Source: Apostichopus japonicus | Lineage: Eukaryota; Echinodermata; Holothuroidea; Aspidochirotida; Stichopodidae | DNA length: 64,000 bases | Assembly: GCF_037975245.1 (NCBI RefSeq) | Contig: NC_092582.1 | Location: forward strand, 328,001 to 392,000 | Reading direction: 5' to 3' | In this document: in pieces, positions 41,201 through 53,200 of the stretch | Position numbering within the stretch: the stretch's first letter is position 1 | Layout of the letters: each line of letters opens with the position of its first letter | The notes under the pieces: generated by a model | Told to the model about the DNA's origin: nothing | Seen by the model: the letters and a program-made list of their open reading frames with translations, nothing else | Database searches by the model: none | Translations under genes and position numbers: made by a program

Positions 41201-44200
41201 ATGGAAATCAAAGAATGATCCAGCATTTAGTGATGATCTGTTATCATGGCTCAATTAAACCTGATTTGATACCATTGTATGTGTAGCTTTACCTTGGTTA
41301 ATATGGAAATCAAAGAATGATGCAGCATTTAGTGATGATCTGTTATCATGGCTCAATTAAACCTGATTTGATACCATTGTATGTGTAGCTTTACCTTGGT
41401 TAATATGGAAATCAAAGAATGATCCAGCATTTAGTGATGATCTGTTATCATGGCTCAATTAAACCTGATTTGATACCATTGTATGTGTAGCTTTACCTTG
41501 GTTAATATGGAAATCAAAGAATGATGCAGCATTTAGTGATGATCTGTTATCATGGCTCAATTAAACCTGATTTGATACCATTGTATGTGTAGCTTTACCT
41601 TGGTTAATAATATGGAAATCAAAGAATGATCCAGCATTTAGTGATGATCTGTTATCATGGCTCAATTAAACCTGATTTGATACCATTGTATGTGTAGCTT
41701 TACCTTGGTTAATATGGAAATCAAAGAATGATCCAGCATTTAGTGATGATCTGTTATCATGGCTCAATTAAACCTGATTTGATACCATTGTATGTGTAGC
41801 TTTACCTTGGTTAATATGGAAATCAAAGAATGATCCAGCATTTAGTGATGATCTGTTATCATGGCTCAATTAAACCTGATTTGATACCATTGTATGTGTA
41901 GCTTTACCTTGGTTAATATGGAAATCAAAGAATGATGCAGCATTTAGTGATGATCTGTTATCATGGCTCAATTAAACCTGATTTGATACCATTGTATGTG
42001 TAGCTTTACCTTGGTTAATAATATGGAAATCAAAGAATGATCCAGCCTTTAGTGATGATCTGTTATCATGGCTCAATTAAACCTGATTTGATACCATTGT
42101 ATGTGTAGCTTTACCTTGGTTAATAATATGGAAATCAAAGAATGATGCAGCATTTAGTGATGATCTGTTATCATGGCTCAATAAAACCTGATTTGATACC
42201 ATTGTATGTGTAGCTTTACCTTGGTTAATATGGAAATCAAAGAATGATGCAGCATTTAGTGATAATCTGTAATCATGGCTCAATTAAACCTGATTTGATA
42301 CCATTGTATGTGTAGCTTTACCTTGGTTAATAATATGGAAATCAAAGAATGATGCAGCATTTAGTGATGATCTGTTATCATGGCTCAATTAAACATGATT
42401 TGATACCATTGTATGTGTAGCTTTACCTTGGTTAATAATATGGAAATCAAAGAAAGATGCAGCATTTAGTGATGATCTGTTATCATGGCATAAAACCTGA
42501 TTTTGATACCATTGTTAGCTTTACCTTGGTTAATATGGAAATCAAAGAATGATGCAGCATTTAGTGATAATCTGTAATCATGGCTCAATAAAACCTGATT
42601 TGATACCATTGTATGTGTAGCTTTACCTTGGTTAATATGGAAATCAAAGAATGATGCAGCATTTAGTGATGATCTGTTATCATGGCTCAATTAAACCTGA
42701 TTTGATACCATTGTATGTGTAGCTTTACCTTGGTTAATAATATGGAAATCAAAGAATGATGCAGCATTTAGTGATGATCTGTTATCATGGCTCAATTAAA
42801 CATGATTTGATACCATTGTATGTGTAGCTTTACCTTGGTTAATAATATGGAAATCAAAGAAAGATGCAGCATTTAGTGATGATCTGTTATCATGGCATAA
42901 AACCTGATTTTGATACCATTGTTAGCTTTACCTTGGTTAATATGGAAATCAAAGAATGATGCAGCATTTAGTGATAATCTGTAATCATGGCTCAATAAAA
43001 CCTGATTTGATACCATTGTATGTGTAGCTTTACCTTGGTTAATATGGAAATCAAAGAATGATGCAGCATTTAGTGATGATCTGTTATCATGGCTCAATTA
43101 AACCTGATTTGATACCATTGTATGTGTAGCTTTACCTTGGTTAATAATATGGAAATCAAAGAATGATGCAGCATTTAGTGATGATCTGTTATCATGGCTC
43201 AATTAAACATGATTTGATACCATTGTATGTGTAGCTTTACCTTGGTTAATAATATGGAAATCAAAGAAAGATGCAGCATTTAGTGATGATCTGTTATCAT
43301 GGCTCAATAAAACCTGATTTGATACCATTGCATGTGTAGCTTTACCTTGGTTAATAATATGGCAATCAAAGAATGATCCAGCATTTAGTGATGATCTGTT
43401 ATCATGGCTCAATTAAACCTGATTTGATACCATTGTATGTGTAGCTTTACCTTGGTTAATATGGAAATCAAAGAATGATCCAGCATTTAGTGATGATCTG
43501 TTATCATGGCTCAGTTAAACCTGATTTGATACCATTGTACTGTATGTGTAGCTTTACCTTGGTTAATATGGAAATCAAAGAATGATCCAGCATTTAGTGA
43601 TGATCTGTTATCATGGCTCAATTAAACCTGATTTGATACCATTGTACTGTATGTGTAGCTTTACCTTGGTTAATATGGAAATCAAAGAATGATCCAGCAT
43701 TTAGTGATGATCTGTTATCATGGCTCAGTTAAACCTGATTTGATACCATTGTACTGTATGTGTAGCTTTACCTTGGTTAATATGGAAATCAAAGAATGAT
43801 CCAGCATTTAGTGATGATCTGTTATCATGGCTCAATAAAACCTGATTTGATACCATTGTACTGTATGTGTAGCGTTACCTTGGTTAATATGGAAATCAAA
43901 GAATGATGCAGCATTTAGTGATGATCTGTTATCATGGCTCAGTTAAACCTGATTTGATACCATTGTATGTGTAGCTTTACCTTGGTTAATATGGAAATCA
44001 AAGAATGATCCAGCATTTAGTGATGATCTGTTATCATGGCTCAATTAAACCTGATTTGATACCATTGTATGTGTAGCTTTACCTTGGTTAATATGGAAAT
44101 CAAAGAATGATCCAGCATTTAGTGATGATCTGTTATCATGGCTCAATTAAACCTGATTTGATACCATTGTATGTGTAGCTTTACCTTGATTAATATGGAA

Positions 44201-47200
44201 ATCAAAGAATGATCCAGCATTTAGTGATGATCTGTTATCATGGCTCAATTAAACCTGATTTGATACCATTGTTTGTGTAGCTTTACCTTGGTTAATATGG
44301 AAATCAAAGAATGATCCAGCATTTAGTGATGATCTGTTATCATGGCTCAATTAAACCTGATTTGATACCATTGTATGTGTAGCTTTACCTTGGTTAATAT
44401 GGAAATCAAAGAATGATCCAGCATTTAGTGATGATCTGTTATCATGGCTCAATTAAACCTGATTTGATACCATTGTATGTGTAGCTTTACCTTGGTTAAT
44501 ATGGAAATCAAAGAATGATCCAGCATTTAGTGATGATCTGTTATCAAGGCTCAATTAAACCTGATTTGATACCATTGCTTGTGTAGCTTTACCTTGGTTA
44601 AAGGTTTATGGACAGGTAGCTACAACTTTACTCTATTCAATAGCAAATTACATCTACTTTTCACATATGCCATCAAATCCTTGAAATTCGATTTCAAAAA
44701 GTGAAAAAATCGGGAAATTTTGAGCTTCACAAACGTAAGAATCGATAACCACCTCATAACGTATTGATTTTTTGTGACGTAGAATCGAGATGCGCAGACC
44801 GTATGTTAAATGTAAAGTTCTGCGCACTATCTTTTAACGTTGATTTCGCTTGGTAACCTCGAAAATGGAAGCTTCAAAACAACCCGAAATTTCCAGTCCA
44901 GAGGTTTCGGACGACGAAACGGGGACAGCAAGTGAGGAAGAAGGCTCTTTGGAATACGAAATTCCGAACCAAGAGGAAATTAGGCCCTATCAATTTGAGC
45001 CAGAAGCCGATGAAAGTGACAGCACCACAGACTCGGAAGGTGAACCTGACAGCCATGAAAATCCACGGCGTCTGTTGAATACTGACTGGTGAGAATACAT
45101 GTAGGCTCATATTTCCACTGTTAGTGTTACTGCAACCTCCTACTATACAACGCCGCGGCATTCTTACTCAAAACTCTCTCCAAACTTAAGACTTAGAACA
45201 GTATTTCCAAAAATAAAATTGAATACGATGTAATCATACAAAATTAGAATGTAAACAAATTCATTCTCTTTTAAACAGCATTTTGAATAAACGAATATGG
45301 ATGTAGGCCTACGAAAACAAGTTTGTCAACGAACGGAATGGTAACGATTACGTGCTTCGGGTATAGATTGATACACAATATATACCCAGTTCGATGACTC
45401 AATGTAAACATCCGGAGTTTTCACATATACGCATGCTCTTATCCCTTCTCGATTCTACGTCACATCGTGTCAGAAGTCAAATTTTAGAAACGTGCTTTCA
45501 GGCGTTTGTTTTTCGTTGATCTGAGTAATTAATCCTTAATATCTCAAAAACTAGAGCAAATTTTTAAAGAGTTTATATTGAGAATATGCTCGGACATACA
45601 TAAGCAATACATTCATAGCAAAATTGCTACCTGTCCATAAACCTTTAATAATATGGAAATCAAAGAATGATGCAGCATTTAGTGATGATCTGTCAACATG
45701 GCTCAATTAAACCTGATTTGATACCATTGTATGTGTAGCTTTACCTTGGTTAATATGGAAATCAAAGAATGATCCAGCATTTAGTGATGATCTGTTATCA
45801 TGGCTCAATTAAACCTGATTTGATACCATTGTATGTGTAGCTTTACCTTGGTTAATATGCAAATCAAAGAATGATCCAGCATTTAGTGATGATCTGTTAT
45901 CATGGCTCAATTAAACCTGATTTGATACCATTGTATGTGTAGCTTTACCTTGGTTAATATGCAAATCAAAGAATGATGCAGCATTTAGTGATGATCTGTT
46001 ATCATGGCTCAATAAAACCTGATTTGATACCATTGTATGTGTAGCTTTACCTTGGTTAATATGGAAATCAAAGAATGATCCAGCATTTAGTGATGATCTG
46101 TTATCATGGCTCAATTAAACCTGATTTGATACCATTGTATGTGTAGCTTTACCTTGGTTAATATGGAAATCAAAGAATGATCCAGCATTTAGTGATGATC
46201 TGTTATCATGGCTCAATAAAACCTGATTTGATACCATTGTATGTGTAGCTTTACCTTGGTTAATATGGAAATCACAGAATGATCCAGCATTTAGTGATGA
46301 TCTGTTATCATGGCTCAATAAAACCTGATTTGATACCATTGTATGTGTAGCTTTACCTTGGTTAATATGCAAATCAAAGAATGATCCAGCATTTAGTGAT
46401 GATCTGTTATCATGGCTCAGTTAAACCTGATTTGATACCATTGTACTGTATGTGTAGCTTTACCTTGGTTAATATGGAAATCAAAGAATGATCCAGCATT
46501 TAGTGATGATCTGTTATCATGGCTCAATAAAACCTGATTTGATACCATTGTACTGTATGTGTAGCGTTACCTTGGTTAATATGGAAATCAAAGAATGATC
46601 CAGCATTTAGTGATGATCTGTTATCATGGCTCAGTTAAACCTGATTTGATACCATTGTACTGTATGTGTAGCTTTACCTTGGTTAATATGGAAATCAAAG
46701 AATGATCCAGCATTTAGTGATGATCTGTTATCATGGCTCAGTTAAACCTGATTTGATACCATTGTACTGTATGTGTAGCTTTACCTTGGTTAATATGGAA
46801 ATCAAAGAATGATCCAGCATTTAGTGATGATCTGTTATCATGGCTCAATAAAACCTGATTTGATACCATTGTACTGTATGTGTAGCGTTACCTTGGTTAA
46901 TATGGAAATCAAAGAATGATGCAGCATTTAGTGATGATCTGTTATCATGGCTCAGTTAAACCTGATTTGATACCATTGTATGTGTAGCTTTACCTTGGTT
47001 AATATGGAAATCAAAGAATGATCCAGCATTTAGTGATGATCTGTTATCATGGCTCAATTAAACCTGATTTGATACCATTGTACTGTATGTGTAGCGTTAC
47101 CTTGGTTAATAATATGGCAATCAAACAATCATGCAGGTGTATTAAAGTTTCCAATTTACACAATATGACCTATTATTTCTTTTAACTGCAGCTGGTTGCC

Positions 47201-50200
47201 AGGGTGAATGGCATTTATTGACCCCTCCCACCCCTCTGTGTCCATTGTTTGCCATTCCTAACTGATGTTATAGATAAGTAGGCATTGAAAGATATTCTGC
47301 ACTGCAATTGTTGTCCCAAGCATGGAATCATTAGCCGGGATAATATATGCCTTTATTGTTCCAACAATCTCCCCTCAGAAATAAGTAACTGTTGTCTGAA
47401 CACAATGCTTGAATGCACTGCGTAGGTGTCTGTAAGGATTCATCTGGTACCTATTAATTGCTAATTGCAACATAGGCCATATTAATCAATCTAATCCATA
47501 GGAGTCAAAGGCAACTGGCATTATAATCTAGAAGGGCTGATTTGTAAATTCAACATGTCTTAAATAATTTATGCTAAAAATAGTATAAATGAATTTTTTC
47601 ACAAATACATGTATATCACAATTTAGCATTACATAGAGAGGAGGAGAAATATTATAGCTTATAGAAGAAAGAACTGCCTTGGCTGTATTTACTCATTATT
47701 TCACAACATACTTTAAGACATGAACTATTGTATTTAGCCAACAGATATTCCAAACAGCAATTTTAAATTCACATTGATTAACCATTGATTCTAACGCAGG
47801 GGAATATTCTATAACCAAGTTTGTGTATCAGTTTTGATGGCTGTTAATGTTGCTTCTTATTATTTAATGGTCCATTTGTACCAAAGTTGCAATCATGTAC
47901 TTTTAAAGCATTTGTCCAGTTTGCCTAGCATTCTGCAATGCAGTACAAGACAGGGCATATTTTAACCGGGTTCGCTTCGCAGTTTGCGAGTCGAAATAGC
48001 CTGTTTGCGAATCATTTCCCTAGTTGATTCGCAAGTTCTGCGAATCATGAATCGCTACGTTTTTCCATCATCAATATAGCCTAACTGGAAATCGCATCAA
48101 GTTGCTAATGCATGTTTTACACAGCGCCGTAGTATGTACTATATCTATGACAGTCGTAGTCCGCGAACGGGCGCTAGGTATGTGCGGGCAGTACAAATTA
48201 CTAGAAGCATGGTCATTGATACATCCGTACTGTACCACTATGATACGGACCATCGCGTAAATGATATTGCTTATATTTTATTCAAGACGATATTTTTTGA
48301 GGATTGAACAAATGACGATAATATCTTGTGAAAGAAATTTGAAATAAATGTGGAAAAAATGCGATTATCCTTTTTCCGTTTTAAGTGTAAATGTTATTCT
48401 AGCATTCCATGGTTAAGAAAGTTGAAAAGAAATAAAGTTTATCAACTTCATTTACTGACTTTTGAACTTCGTGAAAACCCGTCCTTTACAACATTGACTG
48501 TATAGAGAAAAAACTCTGAAAATCAGTAGAGACATTACCAATTGTGTACGAACAGTAAGTTGGTACACCTTTCAAATTTTACGAAAGGTCGAGCAAAATA
48601 CTTTCGAAAAATTCACGCGAAACTGGCATATCGTGCTAAATGCAACTAATGTCATGTAAACAAGGCTCTATTACACCCATTTCTGAATAAACCATAAGAC
48701 CACATCTAGTGTTAAGCGGGGGAAAAGAAAGTATTTTCTAGAATTTCCACAAAAAAAAATAATAATAATAATATCCTACTATAGTTAAGTGTATAGTAAA
48801 TAGCCTAACCACTTCGTCGGTTACGGATCTCACGTAACAACAAAAACACAACTAATTGTATTTTGCGAAGTTGAAATTTTCTACAAGGACATGGAAACAA
48901 TATTTAGCATTTAGTTAATCATGCCAAGTGGCCTAAAACATGGGATTACAAGATTCTTACTTTCATAAAGATGGCCATACTGTAGCTATTGGGGCCTTGA
49001 TATCGTGCTATGACTGTATGGTATAGACTGTGCCTCGTGTATCATGGGGAATAGATTGTTTTGTTCATGCGGAGGAGTCGGTTGACTTGAGGTGTGTTTT
49101 ACTTACCTTAATGTTACGGGGATATTTACCTACTTTTCTTGAACGTCTAAGATAATATTTCGCATAACTTTACCGATCCTTTACTGACTGACCTAATTAA
49201 TTCTAGAATGGAGCCAAAATAGTAAACTCCATGAAAAGTTTTTATTGGAAACGTGCCAAAAATGTTAACAAACAGGTGTTAGACAGGGGGGTTGTTTGGC
49301 AAGGTACCTGTGAAAATTCGCATCACATGTAGCCTACCGTGATATTTTAGTAGGGATAAACACTGCAGTTGTAAACTGATGTACGTATAGTGCACGCTGT
49401 TCATTGTTAGGCAGTCTAGAAACGGGGCTTTGCCGAACGTAATTTGTTTCATAATATCGACAGTTTTGTAAGTTAAACTTTTTAAAGATTGTAAGACAGA
49501 TTAAATCTCTTTTCATTTTATCACATAATATAGCTACTCTAACTTGTCATTTTAAAATTTTCATCAGTTTCGTGACAATTTAAATTAAAAAAGTTGTCAG
49601 TATTTTGAATCCTCAGCTGTGAATTTTTTATCGCCAGACACGCAAAAATACTAAAATTTTCCGGGGGCCTTCGCCCCCTGGAACCCCACACAAGGGGTTC
49701 CACCCCTTGACACCACCGGGCGCTAAGGCGGGCCCCTGGACCCCACGACACTATGCTTGCACGCAACAGGGGTTGGTGTGCATGTTCGCTGCGCGAAACC
49801 ACCGGTGGGAAATCGGCAGTTGTTTGTAGTGTGTTCGCGAACACACTAAACACAACAAGGAAAAATTATCGTAATTATCGAATTATCGCGATAATTTTTG
49901 AACTATTTATCGTGACGTTAAAAAGGAAATATCGCCCAACCCTAATTGCAATACCACGTTGTGGGCTACTGGTGCTGGCTATAGGCTAACATTACAATAA
50001 TAATATTGCACTGTGTAGTACTGTAGTTTCAGAATGTAATCGGATTATCGGATTTATCGCCATCGGTTGAACAGAAATTACATTGTTACAGAATCAGGAG
50101 TTCAGGATTTGTGATCGCGCAGTTTCCACAGATTCCGTTTTGTAATTTACTTCCGAATACTTCGTCATGGCAGTTTAAGGTTTCAAGGAGGAAACGGCTA

Positions 50201-53200
50201 AGAAATGGATTTCGGAGAACAATTGGTCGTGGCTGGAATATGACTTGACTCCCGGAGCGAGTAGGTTTAGTTGAGCGAAATGAGAAACGGATACCACCTG
50301 CATTTTCACACAAGGAATTTATTTGTATGTCCTCCTTTTGATGCATACTTTGTGGAATGATAGCATCAGGCGTATCTAGGCTACAGTACATACATTTATA
50401 CATAAATGAGAAATGAAGATTACTAGATTCACAAATTTCTCAATGCTAATCGATTTTTATGCAGTGCTAATCAAAATGGCAGTTGGTTAGCAAAACGTGC
50501 TAATCAATTAATTTTGCTTAAAATATGCCCTGGTACAAGATCAATTATTCTCTGCCAAGTAACTATATTTCCCACTCCCCCCAACCCCCTCAACCCCAAC
50601 CCCAAATAATTTCACTGGTATGACTTTCAATACCACTGGCCTGACTTGTTGCTACTGTTACTCAATCCCAAATCTGTGTTTGGGACCAGCTTCCAAGTTA
50701 ACCAAATAAATCTCTTGGTTAGATTGGAGCATTTACCAATAATGTATGAATTTGACACGGCTCACTCATTGTGACACAAATTTACAAACAACCTAAAGAG
50801 TAGCTTTAAAGGAGATGTATTGTTCTGCGTAGCTTTAAAGGAGATGTGTAGCTTTAAAGGAGATCAATGCCAACATAACAATTAACATTGTGCAAGTGAG
50901 ATTGATTTATTGGTCAGTCATTGAAGTTTTTGTCAGGATGTTTATATGGAGGAAAGAGACACCCAGAGAGAGCAGTTAATATTGATTGAAGATGAGAATG
51001 AATATTATAATTATGTACATGTTAATATAGATTACTATATAATATTACAAGTATTAATTTATGATGGTAAGTAAATAACTACAGTAGACAGTAGACAGAA
51101 AAGAAGAATTGAGAATGAATTTTACTTCTTGTTTTGATTGGTTTGTGGAAATGATCAAACTAGAGAAGTCAATTATACCAATATTCTGATCAACTTTTTT
51201 CAGTTTATGTTGTGGGCATTATTATTAAACACTCAAAAGTCCTGTTTGGCCAAGTTCCATGAAAAAGCCAAGTTTAAAAGCTGTTGAAAAATGTCAACAT
51301 TATAAATTAAATGGTTTTTGACAAACATATTGGTTTAATATTTCCTTTTTTTGAAATGGTTTTTGACAAACATATTGGTTTAATATTTCCTTTTTTTGAA
51401 ATGGTTTTTGACAAACATATTGGTTTAATATTGCCATTCTACATTTGTAGAAAAAGATGTGGTTTGGGAAATTGGGAATACATTTGATTTCATAATTCCT
51501 CTAATAATATCATCTCTATGTGGCCGTTATTGTTTTGTAAAAGTGTATAGTATACTTCTCTGTTTAAAGAAGAGAGATTGCTGTCTGCAATGAAATTGAG
51601 GTTATCAATATTATATCAAAGGAACTGCAGACACATTATTCAGACATTTCCTTCAAGCCATATCTATCCTCCAAACAGCTTAAAATGGAATGCCCTCAGA
51701 GGCTTGTGATATGAATGAGTAATGAGATATTTTGGGAATGAATTTCCAAGGTCTACAAGCCAACTTGATTAGTTTAGTGCTGGTCATATTAAAGTAATAT
51801 GTGTTTGGTTTGGGGTCATATTGGATGTGCTGTTCACTTTCAGTACATAAATCCTACACAAGTAGACAATGTGTATGTTAAATGTATTCCATGATGCAAA
51901 GATGGCAGAAGTAGTTTCACAAGAACGGTTTGTTTCAATGGTTGAGCTTATTTTGTCAAAGCTGTGTGCATAAATATTTCCTAACAGTGTAGCTGAGATA
52001 CTTGACAAGTTGAAAGGAAGGTTTGAAAAGCTGAGCTGGGTGGCCATAATAAACAATCTTTATCCTGGCAAGCTTTCTTAAATATAGCTGTGATGTCTAT
52101 TCTCTTGGGCTTTTAGATGAATAAATGAAAAAAGTATAAATATAATCCTTTTTACAGAATTCCATAAATTGAAAATATGAAACATTAGTAAATTGGAGTT
52201 AGAAGTATGTGCAGACATTGCATGAGGAGGATTGGCAATAACACAAAGCAATAACTGCTGTAAAGGGAAGTGTGAGGACCCTAGCCAATTATGACCTTTG
52301 ACCCATAAAGCATATATACTTTGCTGCCTTCCTGTTATATGTCTTGTCTGATGTCTTTGATATATATGTGCTCCTGTAGATATCAATTGAAGAAGTACCC
52401 AGCACAGCACATCCATTGCAATTCATATTTTACTTGAACTAATCCTATAATTTTCAATGGCCAAACTATGGATGATACCCACGAATGTTCAAATTTAAAA
52501 CATGTAAGTGAATGCACATGTGGTGTTGGTTTATTCAGTTGTCTTGGCTATGCTCTCCAGTTTTTCATGAGTTCATAGTAAGGTCAATACCAGTCCATAT
52601 ACAGTACTTACCAAAGCATAGGATTAGATGAGTCTCTTATGTTTACTGTAATATGTAATACACTGCTGCACCAGTAAGTGCATGCTACTTTAATAGTGAT
52701 AAACCAAATGCAATTATATCTCTTGTCAGTTTATTGGCATAGTGAAGAAAATCTCTTTCAGACCCTTACCGACTTGATGCAAGGCAGGGATGTTTTTACA
52801 CTCAGATGAAATTCTGGAGATAAATCAGGCAGGAGTTTTGGTGTTTAATTAGCATGACCTCTTTCTGCTTGATTAATTTCTTCCCTAACCTAGTTTATCT
52901 TAGGAGTTGGCTAGCTAGGGAAATGTTTCATGGAATCTCCTTGGAAAGTTGGTATTTATGACTGCTCAGTCAATATATAGATCTGTAAGGGATTCTACCA
53001 TATACGTAACATGGCCACGGGGGTATTACTTTAGAATGAGCAACTTCTGGGATATCAATGTACAGTAGTTGTATTTGCCTATATGAACTCTGAACTGTTG
53101 TTAATGTATAGTTGTTTTTCGTATTTCCATTTGGTACATAACTATGTACATTTTAGCTATATAATTGATAGCCTTTATTGTCATACTGATAAAAAAATAA

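Larger units (their letters stand above)
44602..45644. mobile_element. TTAA-flanked DNA transposon (1043 bp) inserted in the 102-bp minisatellite
   Basis: TTAA at 44598-44601 and 45645-45648; inverted ends AGGTTTATGGACAGGTAGC are identical over 19 bp. Removing the element and one TTAA restores the array variant ttggttaataatatggaaat, so the empty site is known exactly. TTAA targets fit piggyBac or Kolobok; the AGG start and the THAP fragment inside favour Kolobok. It carries a plus-strand acidic exon (44850-45088) and a minus-strand THAP start (45161-45090) but no full transposase, so it is non-autonomous. Confidence 0.9.

Noticed and set aside
44874-45089. Rest of the 95-residue minus frame after the THAP start
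   Set aside because: Antisense of the acidic exon; no THAP similarity beyond 45090.
49865-49945. Possible nested element ending in atatcgcccaaccctaat
   Set aside because: Resembles known short transposon ends, but no partner end or target duplication was found.
49539-49989. GC-rich frames on both strands inside the hAT-like element
   Set aside because: No transposase motif; the block is GC-rich repeat-like sequence.
50802-50866. Three tagctttaaaggagat repeats as transposon ends
   Set aside because: All same direction with no inverted partner.
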